Assembly (NCBI RefSeq): GCF_004377485.1
Contig: NZ_SNTY01000047.1
Location: forward strand, 87,385-151,384
DNA length: 64,000 nt
Source of the DNA: Alkanindiges illinoisensis
GTDB taxonomy: Bacteria; Pseudomonadota; Gammaproteobacteria; Pseudomonadales; Moraxellaceae
Reading direction: 5' to 3'
The notes below the pieces were generated by a model. It made no database searches. It was given only the letters and a program-made list of their open reading frames with translations, and was not told the DNA's origin. Positions 48,046-57,684 of this stretch are shown here, in pieces (position 1 is the first letter of the stretch; each line of letters opens with the position of its first letter). A program made the position numbers and the translations under genes.

Positions 48046-48269
48046 AGTGATTCACCTTTATAAATATTCTACCTTGACCGGATAGTTGTAATGGTCGAGG
48101 CGCGGCGATTAAAGGGAATCCCCTGTTAATTGTCAATAAAAAACTGTTTTTAGAATAAAAAATAGCTTTATGGTGAAGTAAGGCTGAATCTAAACCAAAA
48201 CATGCAAGTTTTACTACAGAGTTTTTCCAGACGCGATTCGCATTCCCTGATTAATAAAAGAAGGACGAG

Positions 48270-48797
48270 TTAAGAACATTTCTTATGTTTTTGATAAATT
48301 CGAATGTTGTCCAGATCCGTCATGTATTTTTTACCTAAAGCCAATTGGGTATCCAAGTCCAGATCCGGTGAAGTAGCACCAGCATTACCCAGTTGCTGAG
48401 CCGCCTGTGCATATTCCCCGGTTTTACCGCCCTTACTGGCCAACAAACTACCCAGTGCGCCAATGGCACTGCTGGCTGCTTTTTGTTGCTGGTACTGCGG
48501 GTTATTATTCAGGCTATCAATTTGCTGGATATTGGCTTTAACCAGTTCCAGTTCACGGGTGCCATTCAGGGCAGCAACTTCCAGCGCTGGGCAATCCATC
48601 TGGGACAATGTGCTGGTAGAAATCGGTGTGGTTGAGCTGGTGGTTGTCGGTGTAGACGGAGTAGCATTGGTTGTAACTTTGCCTGAACTGCTCACATTGG
48701 CCGCAATCTGGCTAACTGCATTTAAAGTATCAAAAAGGCCAGCATGTGCAGTAGTAACCCCTAAGCTTAACGTGGTAGCAAGTAAAAATAGACGCAT
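48270..48797 (-). CDS. exported protein, tandem paralogue B
   Basis: 175 residues from the ATG at 48797, which has AGGAG 7 bases upstream; a longer start at 48818 would break the signal peptide. Signal MRLFLLATTLSLGVTTAHA, then GLFDTLNAVSQIAAN, a Thr/Ser/Pro linker, MDCPALEVAALNGTRELELV, the core IGALGSLLASKGGKTGEYAQ AAQQ, and the tail IRIYQKHKKCS. It is paralogous to 47524-48045 along its whole length, differing mostly in the linker. A 224-base gap separates them. Function unknown. Confidence 0.8.
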   Translation of the reverse strand: MRLFLLATTLSLGVTTAHAGLFDTLNAVSQIAANVSSSGKVTTNATPSTPTTTSSTTPISTSTLSQMDCPALEVAALNGTRELELVKANIQQIDSLNNNPQYQQQKAASSAIGALGSLLASKGGKTGEYAQAAQQLGNAGATSPDLDLDTQLALGKKYMTDLDNIRIYQKHKKCS

Positions 48798-48879
48798 GAT
48801 GCGCTCCTGAATAGGCAAAGCTATCGTTGTGATTATTAGTTTTCAATGTATTGAAATTTAAAATATTAGTCAATTAAAA

Positions 48880-49653
48880 CTAGCCGCGCGTCAGCCACTG
48901 GTTTACCTTTTCGTTCAGAAGTTGCGGGCTTAAGCGCGACAGGGTAAACATCAGCTTGGCAGGCAGGCCCACTGGCCAATGCACCAGTGCCAGCGCAGGC
49001 GATGCAGTAGCGGCCTTATAGACCGTATTGGCCACATCATGGGCAGTCAGGTGAATCCCCATCCGCTTGATGCTGGCGGCATTCATATTGGTGACCATGC
49101 CGGTTTGTACAAACAGCGGCATAATATCCATTACCCGGATGCCATAGGGATGCCATTCAATATTGAGGGCTTCAGTCAGGCCACGCACGGCAAACTTGCT
49201 GGATGAGTAACTGGCCAGACCAGCCTGTCCATAAATCGCAGAGGCTGAGGACAGATTAATCACACACGCGCCTTTGGTTTGCTGTAAATAGGGCAATGCA
49301 CTATGGCAGCCATTCATCACACCCTGCACATTGACGCTTAGCGTTTTGGCATGCTGTGCCAGTGGGGTTTGTTCAAAAGGCCCGGAAAATAAAATGCCTG
49401 CATTGTTTAATAACACATCCAGCCGGCCCGCCCATGCAAAAAAACCAGCCAGGGCTTCTTGCCATGCTTCAGGGTAAGTAACATCCAGCCAACCGGTCAA
49501 CACCTGATCCTGCGGATGCTGGGCGGCTGCCACCTGTAGCGCACTGACATCAAGGTCATACATGCCAACACGCCAGCCTTTGTTCAAAAAAAACTGTGCT
49601 GTTGCTGCGCCAATCCCAGCGCCAGCACCGGTAATGAAAATGGCTTTGCTCAT
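48880..49653 (-). CDS. SDR family oxidoreductase
   Basis: 257 residues. Classical short-chain dehydrogenase: cofactor motif FITGAGAGIGAATA near the N-terminus, LLNNAGIL, catalytic Ser (NLSSASAIYG) and Tyr-x3-Lys (YSSSKFAV). Asp in GMYDLDVSAL after the second strand suggests NAD(H) preference. The start at 49653 is chosen because AGGAG then has 7-base spacing; the substrate is not evident. It is divergent from mazG. Confidence 0.88.
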   Translation of the reverse strand: MSKAIFITGAGAGIGAATAQFFLNKGWRVGMYDLDVSALQVAAAQHPQDQVLTGWLDVTYPEAWQEALAGFFAWAGRLDVLLNNAGILFSGPFEQTPLAQHAKTLSVNVQGVMNGCHSALPYLQQTKGACVINLSSASAIYGQAGLASYSSSKFAVRGLTEALNIEWHPYGIRVMDIMPLFVQTGMVTNMNAASIKRMGIHLTAHDVANTVYKAATASPALALVHWPVGLPAKLMFTLSRLSPQLLNEKVNQWLTRG

Positions 49654-49735
49654 GGCCATACTCCTAAACATCCATTTAATCGGGTTTGATATTGTGCAGC
49701 CAGACACTTTTTGTGTTTAATGCCTAGGTCAATTA

Positions 49736-50554
49736 ATGTGGTGTGAATCAGAACAAATGTCAACCTATCAGCTTGATGACCTGTTGCATATCATGCAGCG
49801 CTTGCGCAATGAGTGCCCGTGGGACAAGGCACAGACCCCCAAAAGCCTGACCCGCTATGCGATTGAGGAGGCTTATGAGGTTGAGGCTGCCATTCAGGCG
49901 GGACATATTACGGATATTCGCGATGAGCTGGGTGACTTGCTGCTACAGGTGGTGTTTCAGGCGCAACTGTTTAGTGAGCCTGCATTTGGCAAAGATCAGC
50001 CCTTTAATTTTAGTGATGTGGTGAATGGCTTGGCACACAAGCTGATCCGCCGTCATCCGCATGTATTTAGCGAAGCCAGTGCAACCAGCCAGACTGAAGT
50101 GAATCAGCTATGGGAGCAGGTGAAGCAAACCGAGCGGGTAAATGAAGGTAAAAGTGCGCGCCGCCGTCTGGATGAGGTCAAGCCGGGGCCAGCGCTGATG
50201 CAGGCACAGGATTTGCAAAAGCAGGCAGCTAAACTGGGCTTTGACTGGCCGGATGTGCAGGGTGCTAAGCAGAAGCTCAATGAAGAACTGGCTGAGCTGG
50301 AGCAGGCTATCTGTGAACAGGATAGTGCGCAGATTGCAGATGAACTGGGCGACTGCTTTTTTGCCCTGATCAATGTGGCACGCAAGCTCAATGTTCAGAG
50401 TGAAACGGCTTTATTGGGCACAATCGCCAAATTCCGCCAGCGGTTTGCCTATATTGAAGACCAACTGGCTGCACAGGGGATAACGCCCGAGCAAAGCAAT
50501 TTGCACGACATGGATATCCTGTGGGAACAGGCCAAGATTCACCTGAAAAAGTAA
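49736..50554 (+). CDS. mazG: nucleoside triphosphate pyrophosphohydrolase
   Basis: 272 residues with two MazG domains. The first has CPWDKAQTPKSLTRYAIEEAYEVEAAI and DIRDELGDLLLQVVFQ (EExxE and ExxD metal ligands); the second has LNEELAELEQAI and ADELGDCFFALINVA. MazG hydrolyses NTPs to NMPs and is linked to lowering ppGpp and to housecleaning. AGGT lies 7 bases before the ATG at 49736; an ATG at 49757 would give a protein closer in length to E. coli MazG but has no ribosome binding site. Confidence 0.93.
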   Translation: MWCESEQMSTYQLDDLLHIMQRLRNECPWDKAQTPKSLTRYAIEEAYEVEAAIQAGHITDIRDELGDLLLQVVFQAQLFSEPAFGKDQPFNFSDVVNGLAHKLIRRHPHVFSEASATSQTEVNQLWEQVKQTERVNEGKSARRRLDEVKPGPALMQAQDLQKQAAKLGFDWPDVQGAKQKLNEELAELEQAICEQDSAQIADELGDCFFALINVARKLNVQSETALLGTIAKFRQRFAYIEDQLAAQGITPEQSNLHDMDILWEQAKIHLKK

Positions 50555-50659
50555 TTCATTAAAAGAATCAAGCCTGATTATTTGATTTTGGTTTTTATAA
50601 CTGAATTTTCCAAACCGAATTTTAAAAACAGCATGTGAAAACAACAGTGAAAGAGAGCA

Positions 50660-51169
50660 ATGATGAACAAAAAATTCTATCAATCAAACCATGACGGGGC
50701 TAAGTTATTAACGTGGCTGGGCTTAGTACTGCTAGGGCTGCTCAGTATGATTAACCCGGTACAGGCCGATCCGCCACGTGAATTGCACACCAGCTTTGAT
50801 GAATATGCGCGCCAGCAACAGCAGCATGACCAAAATCTGGCCCAGCAGCGTACCGCAACCCGCAAAACGGCAATAAGTCCTGATGCGGTAACCAATAGCA
50901 CTACGGGTAAAAATCCTGTAGCAAGCAAAACTGCAACGGCTGGCAAAAAGTCTGCCTCACAGAAAAGTAGCACGCCAATCAATATCAACACCGCCGATGA
51001 AAGCAGCCTGAGTAATACGCTGGTGGGTGTTGGCCCGGCAAAAGCCAAAGCCATTGTGGCGTACCGGCAGCAAAATGGTAAATTCAAACAGCCAGAAGAT
51101 TTGCTGGCTGTGAAGGGAATTGGTCCAGCCACCCTTGAGAAAAACCGTGACCGGATTCGTCTTAACTAA
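50660..51169 (+). CDS. ComEA-like helix-hairpin-helix protein
   Basis: 169 residues. A signal or anchor segment (LLTWLGLVLLGLLSMINPVQA) is followed by a Gln/Lys/Thr-rich linker and a C-terminal double HhH domain (ININTADESSLSNTLVGVGP, AKAIVAYRQQNGKF, LLAVKGIGPATLEKNRDRI), as in the periplasmic DNA receptor ComEA used in natural transformation. With pilBCD in this window, a role in DNA uptake is reasonable, but the long linker means other DNA-binding roles cannot be excluded. Confidence 0.8.
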   Translation: MMNKKFYQSNHDGAKLLTWLGLVLLGLLSMINPVQADPPRELHTSFDEYARQQQQHDQNLAQQRTATRKTAISPDAVTNSTTGKNPVASKTATAGKKSASQKSSTPININTADESSLSNTLVGVGPAKAKAIVAYRQQNGKFKQPEDLLAVKGIGPATLEKNRDRIRLN

Positions 51170-51332
51170 CGGATATTTCGCAGGCGCTTGGCTTTGATCC
51201 ATGTAGTGGTAATGCTGGCCAGCGCTTGCCCGTTAAGAAAAAAAACCCAAGCATAATTGCTCATTACCGGGCAACAGGCTATTATCAGCCGCATTCTTAG
51301 TTGTTGCATTTGCCTTTAGGAGCCTGCCGTCT

Positions 51333-52832
51333 GTGCAAACTTTGCGCGCGTCTGACTATGGTTTATCAATTGCCTTATTGTCACCGGCCATTGTGGAAGT
51401 TATCGACACCCTGACCAAAGCAGGATATGAAGCCTACATTGTTGGTGGAAGTGTCCGTGATTTGCTGCTGGGCTTGCATCCCAAGGATTTTGATGCGGTG
51501 ACTAATGCCACCCCGTCCCAGATCCGTGAAACCTTTGGCCGCCGTTGCCGCATTATTGGCCGTCGCTTTGAGCTGGCGCATGTATTTATTGGGCGTGACA
51601 TGATTGAGGTGGCGACATTCCGCGCCCCACCACGCCAAGCCCAGACCAGTGCCAGTGGCATGGTGCTGCGTGACAACGCGTGGGGCACTATTCAGCAGGA
51701 TTATGCACGACGCGATTTTTCCATTAATACCCTGTATTACAATCCACAAAAAAACATGTTGCTGGATTTTTGCCATGCGCTGGACGATATCCGGGATAAG
51801 AAACTGCGCCTACTGGGTGATCCGGTGCAACGCTTTGAGGAAGATCCAGTGCGCATGTTGCGTGTACTGCGCTTTGCGGCCAAGCTGAACTTTAGCATTG
51901 ACCAGCCCATCCTTAATATCCTGATTCCGGACATGACCGTGCTGCTGCGCGAAGTGTCGCCGCACCGGTTGTATGACGAAAGCCAGAAAATGTTTAGTGC
52001 TGGCCATCTCACTGAATTATTGCCACTACTGATTAAGCATCATATCTGGTCGCAATTATTTGCTGATGTGCCACAACAGGTCACATCGTTTATTGAGCGG
52101 GCTGCGGTTAATACCGATCAGCGCATCAAGCAGGGCAAGAGCATTAATCCGGCATTTTTCTATGCGGTGCTGCTGTGGGAAGCGTACTTAAAACGCCTGC
52201 AACAATTAAAAGATAAAGGCTTGCCTGACGTGGAAGCCCGTACCCAGGCGGGTATGGATGTATTGCGGCGTCAGGCCCTGAGAACGGCTATTCCGCGTTA
52301 TTCGGAAAACTTTATTCGGGAAGTCTGGGAAATGCAGCCCCGGCTGATTGAGCCCAGAACCCGGCAGATTCCAGCGTTGGCCACGCATGCCCGGTTTCGC
52401 GCGGCCTATGACTTTGTATATTTGCGTGAACAGTCCGGTGATACGGGTACCCGGGGCATGGGGCAGTGGTGGCATGATTATCAGGAACTGGGTACAGATG
52501 ACAAAGAGCGCGCCATTCAGAAATATAATCGCCAGCTCATCCGTGACAAGCGCAAACGGGTTGCTGAAGGCCAGCTGATTGATGACCACAATACCGATAA
52601 TGCTGACGACACCGATGAAGTGATTTTGTCCGTGCCTGAGCTGGCATCTACCCGCCCAGCCGCGCGCCGTCGTGCCGCAAGAAATACCGAAGTTGCGCAA
52701 GCTATTGATGATTCGCTAGATCATGCGGTTATTGCGGCCGGTAAAACGCTGCAAAATGCCAATCATCCGATTACCCGCCGTCGCCGCAAGCCGCGTGAAC
52801 ATTTTCAGGTGGAAATGGGCCGCAACAAATGA
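51333..52832 (+). CDS. pcnB: poly(A) polymerase I
   Basis: 499 residues from a GTG start with TAGGAG about 11 bases upstream. The nucleotidyltransferase head contains YIVGGSVRDLLLGLHPKDFDAV (catalytic DxD), VATFRAPP and RRDFSINTLYY, then RFEEDPVRMLRVLRFAAKL. The C-terminus is strongly basic (RRRKPREHFQVEMGRNK). PcnB adds A tails that mark RNA for decay; the longer basic tail separates it from CCA-adding enzymes. It overlaps folK by 4 bases. Confidence 0.94.
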   Translation: MQTLRASDYGLSIALLSPAIVEVIDTLTKAGYEAYIVGGSVRDLLLGLHPKDFDAVTNATPSQIRETFGRRCRIIGRRFELAHVFIGRDMIEVATFRAPPRQAQTSASGMVLRDNAWGTIQQDYARRDFSINTLYYNPQKNMLLDFCHALDDIRDKKLRLLGDPVQRFEEDPVRMLRVLRFAAKLNFSIDQPILNILIPDMTVLLREVSPHRLYDESQKMFSAGHLTELLPLLIKHHIWSQLFADVPQQVTSFIERAAVNTDQRIKQGKSINPAFFYAVLLWEAYLKRLQQLKDKGLPDVEARTQAGMDVLRRQALRTAIPRYSENFIREVWEMQPRLIEPRTRQIPALATHARFRAAYDFVYLREQSGDTGTRGMGQWWHDYQELGTDDKERAIQKYNRQLIRDKRKRVAEGQLIDDHNTDNADDTDEVILSVPELASTRPAARRRAARNTEVAQAIDDSLDHAVIAAGKTLQNANHPITRRRRKPREHFQVEMGRNK

Positions 52833-53350
52833 GTGACGCCGCAAATCCGCTGGTGTATATCGGACTGGGCAGTAATCTGTCCAATCAACGTGGTGATTCC
52901 AGACAGATTTTGCAGCAGGCCGTGCAGGCGTTAAAGAAGCTGGCCTCTGACCCGGTTCAGGTGTCGGGCTTATACCTGAGCAAACCCATGGGGCCACAAG
53001 ACCAGCCGGATTATTTCAATGCGGTGGCACGATTTAAAACCCGGCTCACTGCGCCTGAGTTACTAACTGCACTACAGCAGATTGAGCAAGAGGCTGGACG
53101 CATTCGCCAGCGCCGCTGGGGTGAGCGAACGCTGGATCTGGATATTTTATTATATGGCGATCACGCGATCCATTCACCGGATTTGACCATTCCGCATGTG
53201 GGTATCCTGCAGCGTAATTTTGTGGTGATGCCCTTACTGGATCTTGATGCACAATTAAAAATTGGTACAGTGTCGTTAAAAACGAGTCCTGTTGCACAGC
53301 AGGCTGAGGGTATCTGCCAGATTGCCGATTCATCCTGGCCAGATTGCTAA
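52829..53350 (+). CDS. folK: 2-amino-4-hydroxy-6-hydroxymethyldihydropteridine pyrophosphokinase
   Basis: 173 residues, transfers pyrophosphate from ATP in folate synthesis. YIGLGSNLSNQRGD at the N-terminus, the RIRQRRWGERTLDLDILLYG block with paired Asp metal ligands, and LTIPHVGILQRNFVVMPLLDL are the family motifs. The start overlaps the pcnB stop (ATGA), so the pair is translated together. panB and panC follow in the conserved pcnB-folK-panB-panC cluster. Confidence 0.95.
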   Translation: MSDAANPLVYIGLGSNLSNQRGDSRQILQQAVQALKKLASDPVQVSGLYLSKPMGPQDQPDYFNAVARFKTRLTAPELLTALQQIEQEAGRIRQRRWGERTLDLDILLYGDHAIHSPDLTIPHVGILQRNFVVMPLLDLDAQLKIGTVSLKTSPVAQQAEGICQIADSSWPDC

Positions 53351-53459
53351 TGACCCGGATGGTTTCATCCTCAACCATCAGCCGTTAAGCTGAGCCACCG
53401 TTACCGCAGCATGGCAGTCATATGCGGTTATTTTCCTATCTGGCCACGGAGAACATCTC

Positions 53460-54266
53460 ATGATTAGTCTAAGCAAATTGCAACAGTATAAGGCAGAAGG
53501 TACCCGGTTTTCCTGCCTGACCTGCTATGACGCAACCATGGCCAAGGCAATGGAAGTGGCGCAGATTGATACCATCCTGATTGGTGATTCACTGGGAATG
53601 ACCATTCAGGGCCATGACTCCACGCTGCCGGTTACAGTACAGGATATGGCCTACCATACCCGTGCCGTGCGTCGCGGCAACCAGCACGCCCTGATTATTG
53701 CCGACCTGCCGTTTATGAGTTATAGCACCTTGCCCGAAGCCATTGATTCGGCACGTCAGGTGATGCAGGCCGGGGCACAAATGATCAAGATTGAAGGCGG
53801 TGCATGGCTGGCTGATACCGTGCGGGTACTGGCGCAGGGCGGGGTGCCAACCTGTGTGCATCTGGGGTTAACACCGCAATCTGTCAATGTGTTTGGCGGT
53901 TACAAGGTACAGGCCAAAACCCGTAGTGCTGCCGACCAGCTGCTGGCCGATTGCGAAGCCGTGGTAGAGGCGGGCGCTGTCATGCTATTGCTAGAATGCG
54001 TTCCGGTTCAGGCGGCTCAGGAAGTACAAGCACGTTTTGGAGTACCCGTCATTGGTATTGGTGCGGGTTTGCATTGCGATGGCCAGGTACTGGTGATGCA
54101 GGACATGCTGGGTCTGACCTTTGGCAAATCAGCGCGTTTTGTACGCAACTTTTTACAAGATCAGCAGGGCGAAAACCCAATTGTTGAGGCCTTTAAAAGC
54201 TACCATCAGGCGGTTCGCGAAGGAACCTATCCAGCGCCTGAGCATACCTTTCAGATTGAACTATAA
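53460..54266 (+). CDS. panB: 3-methyl-2-oxobutanoate hydroxymethyltransferase
   Basis: 268 residues, first committed step to pantothenate (ketopantoate from alpha-ketoisovalerate and 5,10-methylene-THF). TCYDATMAKAMEVAQIDTIL, IGDSLGMTIQGHDST with metal-binding Asp, DLPFMSYST, MIKIEGG and LLECVP are all present, and the length is standard. GGAGAA precedes the ATG. It leads into panC after 137 bases containing a tRNA-like scrap. Confidence 0.95.
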   Translation: MISLSKLQQYKAEGTRFSCLTCYDATMAKAMEVAQIDTILIGDSLGMTIQGHDSTLPVTVQDMAYHTRAVRRGNQHALIIADLPFMSYSTLPEAIDSARQVMQAGAQMIKIEGGAWLADTVRVLAQGGVPTCVHLGLTPQSVNVFGGYKVQAKTRSAADQLLADCEAVVEAGAVMLLLECVPVQAAQEVQARFGVPVIGIGAGLHCDGQVLVMQDMLGLTFGKSARFVRNFLQDQQGENPIVEAFKSYHQAVREGTYPAPEHTFQIEL

Positions 54267-54327
54267 ATTTAAGCCGTCGGTGGATTTCCAGAATTAAAGC
54301 AAATTAACCTGACGGCAACACCGAAAT

Positions 54328-54342
54328 AGGATTCGAACCCTT
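54328..54342 (-). other. tRNA T-arm-like fragment between panB and panC
   Basis: The minus strand reads AAGGGTTCGAATCCT, the T stem-loop core of a tRNA (TTCGAAT loop flanked by GG / CC). No acceptor, anticodon arm or CCA accompanies it, so it is not a gene. It may be a scrap of a tRNA 3' end. The gap also has a GCCGTC / GACGGC inverted repeat around it. Confidence 0.35.
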
Positions 54343-54403
54343 AACAAGCCTTTGTTTATACATCGCCATCAAAATTAGCCAAAAAGTGACAGAGTTATAA
54401 AAA

Positions 54404-55252
54404 ATGAGAACTGAAGTAACCCTGCAAGGCCTACAGGCTGCGCTAAGTCCGGTACGTCTGGCTCGCAAGAGCATTGGTTTTGTGCCCACCATGGGTAATC
54501 TGCATCAGGGTCATATTGCCCTGGTTCGGGAAGCCAAAAAATACTGCGATGTGGTGGTGGTCAGTATTTTTGTCAATCCTACCCAGTTTGGGGCAGGTGA
54601 GGACTTTGAAAAATATCCACGCACGCTGGAAGCGGATAGCCAGTTACTGGCTGATGCGGGCTGCGATATGATTTTTGCGCCCAGTGTGCAGCAGGTGTAC
54701 GGCAACAAGCCACAGCTGACCACCGTACAGGTTGATGATATTGCCAATGACTTATGTGGCAAAAGCCGTCCCGGACATTTTACCGGTGTAGCCACGGTAG
54801 TCACCAAGCTGTTTAACATGGTACAGCCCAATGCTGCATTTTTTGGTGAAAAGGACTGGCAGCAACTGGCAGTTATTCGTCATCTCACCACGGATCTGTG
54901 TTTTTCCATTGATATTATTGGCGTGCCGATTGTGCGTGACGAAAATGGCCTGGCCTTGAGTTCGCGTAACGGCTATCTGTCTTCTGAGGAAAAACAAACG
55001 GCTATCCAGATTTATCAGACCCTGAAAATGGTGGAGCAGGACATTAAATCGGGACAAACTGACTTGGATGCCATTTTGCAGCGTGGTCGTGACTATCTGG
55101 CAAGCAAGGGTTTTGTAGTGGACTATCTGGAAGCCCGTACGCCCGACCTGAAACCGGTAACTGACAGCCAGCAGGATATGGTCATTCTGGCAGCCGCCAA
55201 GCTGGGCAGTACGCGCCTGATTGATAACCTGCATATTAAGGGTATTCACTAA
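54404..55252 (+). CDS. panC: pantothenate synthetase
   Basis: 282 residues, condenses pantoate and beta-alanine with ATP. Family motifs: [21 protein letters not shown] (the HIGH-like ATP loop is HQGH), [53 protein letters not shown] and [11 protein letters not shown]. The upstream ribosome binding site is poor. It forms the pantothenate pair with panB. Confidence 0.95.
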   Translation: MRTEVTLQGLQAALSPVRLARKSIGFVPTMGNLHQGHIALVREAKKYCDVVVVSIFVNPTQFGAGEDFEKYPRTLEADSQLLADAGCDMIFAPSVQQVYGNKPQLTTVQVDDIANDLCGKSRPGHFTGVATVVTKLFNMVQPNAAFFGEKDWQQLAVIRHLTTDLCFSIDIIGVPIVRDENGLALSSRNGYLSSEEKQTAIQIYQTLKMVEQDIKSGQTDLDAILQRGRDYLASKGFVVDYLEARTPDLKPVTDSQQDMVILAAAKLGSTRLIDNLHIKGIH

Positions 55253-55378
55253 ATCAATAACCGAAACCACACACTGAATCTAAACACTGAATCTACATAC
55301 TGTGCGCATAGTTTCGTAGTTAGATAGACCTTGCCTGCAAATAGTGAAATATCAGTTGTTTAAGTATCAGGGGGAAGG

Positions 55379-56230
55379 GTGAAAAGACTACTTATTGTAT
55401 CCGGGCGTTCCGGTTCAGGGAAAAGTTCTGCGCTGCACATTCTGGAAGATATTGGCTATTACAGTATTGATAATTTGCCATTATCCCTGTTGCCGGAAAT
55501 TGTGGCCAAGCTGGATCAGGAAAACCACCTGGATATGCTTGCGCTGGGCGTAGATGTACGTACGCCGCGCTCTGACCTGATGGAATTTGAATCCATTTTA
55601 GAGCAGCTTAAAGCACATGGCGAAGTTGAGGTACTGTTTTTAAATGCACGTGATGATGTGCTGCTGGCACGTTTTGGCGCAACCCGTCGCCGTCATCCGC
55701 TGGCTGATCGCTATAGCACCTTGCAGGAAGCATTGGTTGCCGAGGAAGCCCTGCTGGCACCGGTTGCCAACCGCGCTACCCTGACACTGGATACCAGCAG
55801 CCTGAATGTGCATGAGTTGAAACAAACCCTGACCGTCAAAATGGGTCAGGGCGACCAGATGATTCTGATTTTGCAATCATTTGGCTACAAGCATGGGATT
55901 CCACTGGACGCTGATTTTGTCTTTGATGTGCGCCATTTACCAAATCCGCACTGGCAAGCCGCACTGCGTCCCAAAACAGGCCTTGATAAAGACGTGCAAG
56001 ATTTTTTAGGTTCTGATAAAAATGTAAATGGAATGTTTGATGACATTTATCAATTTCTAAGCAAATGGATGCCGGTATTTGCCGAAAGCCATCGACATTA
56101 CCTGACCGTTGCCATTGGCTGCACAGGCGGACAGCACCGGTCTGTTTATCTGGTAAACAGACTCAGCGACGCGCTTAAGCTACAATGGCCTACCCAAACC
56201 TTGCATCGAGAAATGAAGCACTGGTCATGA
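55379..56230 (+). CDS. rapZ: RNase adapter protein RapZ
   Basis: 283 residues from a GTG start behind GGGGGAAGG. Walker [19 protein letters not shown] at the N-terminus and the RapZ C-terminal domain with [19 protein letters not shown]. In enterobacteria RapZ delivers GlmZ RNA to RNase E to control glucosamine-6-phosphate synthesis; in other lineages the role is less clear. It overlaps npr by 4 bases (ATGA), the usual partner from the nitrogen PTS. Confidence 0.95.
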   Translation: MKRLLIVSGRSGSGKSSALHILEDIGYYSIDNLPLSLLPEIVAKLDQENHLDMLALGVDVRTPRSDLMEFESILEQLKAHGEVEVLFLNARDDVLLARFGATRRRHPLADRYSTLQEALVAEEALLAPVANRATLTLDTSSLNVHELKQTLTVKMGQGDQMILILQSFGYKHGIPLDADFVFDVRHLPNPHWQAALRPKTGLDKDVQDFLGSDKNVNGMFDDIYQFLSKWMPVFAESHRHYLTVAIGCTGGQHRSVYLVNRLSDALKLQWPTQTLHREMKHWS

Positions 56231-56496
56231 TAGATACCACCATAGATGTCATTAACAAACTAGGTTTACATGCACGCGCCTCGGGGCGCCTGATTGAAGT
56301 CACCACCCGCTATCGTTCCGATATCCAGCTGGGTCGTGGCAATAACCTGATTGATGCCAAAAATATCATGTCATTACTCATGCTGGGTGCAGGTAAGGGA
56401 AGCACCTTACGTTTAGTGATTAACGGTCCAGATGAAGACAAAGCCTTTGAGGCGATTCGTGACTTGTTTGCCGCCCGTTTTATGGAGGCAGAATAG
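56227..56496 (+). CDS. npr: phosphocarrier protein NPr (HPr family)
   Basis: 89 residues from the ATG overlapping the rapZ stop; an in-frame start further upstream would lie inside rapZ. The HPr active site His is in [14 protein letters not shown] and the regulatory-helix Ser is in [15 protein letters not shown]. NPr passes phosphate from EI-Ntr to EIIA-Ntr. Confidence 0.94.
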   Translation: MIDTTIDVINKLGLHARASGRLIEVTTRYRSDIQLGRGNNLIDAKNIMSLLMLGAGKGSTLRLVINGPDEDKAFEAIRDLFAARFMEAE

Positions 56497-56499
56497 CCC

Positions 56500-57045
56500 A
56501 TGCCCTACAAAAATGCATCACGCAAGACCATTGAAGAAGAATGGGAAGCTCTTGATGGCAGGCCCAGCAAGACCGAGCAGAAAAAAGCCGTACAGCGTTT
56601 TGCTGCCTTGGGCGAGCAACTGGCAACTTTGTCTGCCAACCAGATTAAGAAACTGCCCATTGATGAGGCATTAAAAGATGCCCTGCTACAGTTAGGGCAG
56701 ATTACATCCTTCGAGGCGCGGCGACGACATTTTCAGCGCATTGGCAAGCTATTGCGCAATGAAGACGAAAGTGTGCTCATGGCAGCGCTATCACCACGGC
56801 AGGGTGCCAAAAAACAGGCACAACTAATGCGCTGGATTGACCGCTTGCTGGAACAGGGTGATCAGGCCGTTAACGATTTTGTGCGCCAGTATCATGCTGC
56901 AGAACGGCATACTCTGCGTCAGCATATCCTGCGTTTACAGCGTGATATAACCCAGAATAGTGATGAAAGTACTCAGCAGCAATCACGGCAAAAACTGCTT
57001 AATTATGTCCAGCAGGTTGCCCTGCTATCTGATGAAAGCAAATAA
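56500..57045 (+). CDS. darP: dual-action ribosomal maturation protein DarP
   Basis: 181 residues, formerly YjgA (DUF615). It starts SRKTIEEEWEALDGRPSKTE and contains AVQRFAALGEQLATL and FEARRRHFQRIGKLLR, an all-helical basic protein that aids 50S assembly. It begins three bases after npr, so it is likely in the rapZ-npr operon. A long-loop inverted repeat after it (57060-57105) is a weak terminator candidate. Confidence 0.93.
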   Translation: MPYKNASRKTIEEEWEALDGRPSKTEQKKAVQRFAALGEQLATLSANQIKKLPIDEALKDALLQLGQITSFEARRRHFQRIGKLLRNEDESVLMAALSPRQGAKKQAQLMRWIDRLLEQGDQAVNDFVRQYHAAERHTLRQHILRLQRDITQNSDESTQQQSRQKLLNYVQQVALLSDESK

Positions 57046-57176
57046 AGCCTCCAAAAAACAATGGACTGCATTTTTCATTTGTACGACTTGAAAGGGTTGT
57101 CCATTTTTGTACTGATGAAGCAGGCCTTAGTTGCATAAATCTCGTATAATCCCTTAAATTTTTTAGGGAATATCGT

Positions 57177-57521
57177 ATGAGCTTACCTGCCTGTCCCCAA
57201 TGCCAGTCCATTTATACTTATGAAGATGGAAGCCAACTGATTTGCCCTGAATGTGCCCATGAGTGGAGCGCCACTGATACAGCCACTGCTGATGAAGTTC
57301 TACCGATTAAAGATGCCAATGGTAATCTACTGAGTGATGGCGATACTGTAACTGTCATTAAAGACCTGAAAGTTAAAGGCTCATCGCTGGTGGTGAAGGT
57401 TGGCACCAAGGTTAAGAATATTCGCTTGCTACCGGATGCAAGTGATGGTCATGATATAGACTGCAAGATTGATGGCATTGGCGCCATGAAGCTAAAGTCC
57501 GAATTTGTTAAAAAGGCCTGA
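57177..57521 (+). CDS. yjdM: PhnA/YjdM family zinc-ribbon protein
   Basis: 114 residues. An N-terminal zinc ribbon (CPQCQS ... CPECAHEW) is followed by the PhnA SH3-like domain ([25 protein letters not shown]). Despite the old name, members are not phosphonate hydrolases; the role is unknown. GGGAAT precedes the ATG. The gap to ispA holds a TTCCGGC / GCCGGAA hairpin with no T run. Confidence 0.92.
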   Translation: MSLPACPQCQSIYTYEDGSQLICPECAHEWSATDTATADEVLPIKDANGNLLSDGDTVTVIKDLKVKGSSLVVKVGTKVKNIRLLPDASDGHDIDCKIDGIGAMKLKSEFVKKA

Positions 57522-57684
57522 TGGCTTTTGGTTCCGGCTGTCTGCTTTGATGAGCCTGACGCCGGAATAAGTTAACAAATGGGTCTTCTTCAAAAATGCT
57601 GCATGCAAAAACACAACAAATACAGATTGTTATTTTAGTTAAGGCACAATCAGTTAAAACATAAAATGATACGTGAGAAATTCC

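Noticed and set aside
57060..57105. Inverted repeat AATGGAC / GTCCATT after darP as a terminator
   Set aside because: The 32-base loop makes a stable hairpin unlikely, though T5 follows; left as a note under darP.
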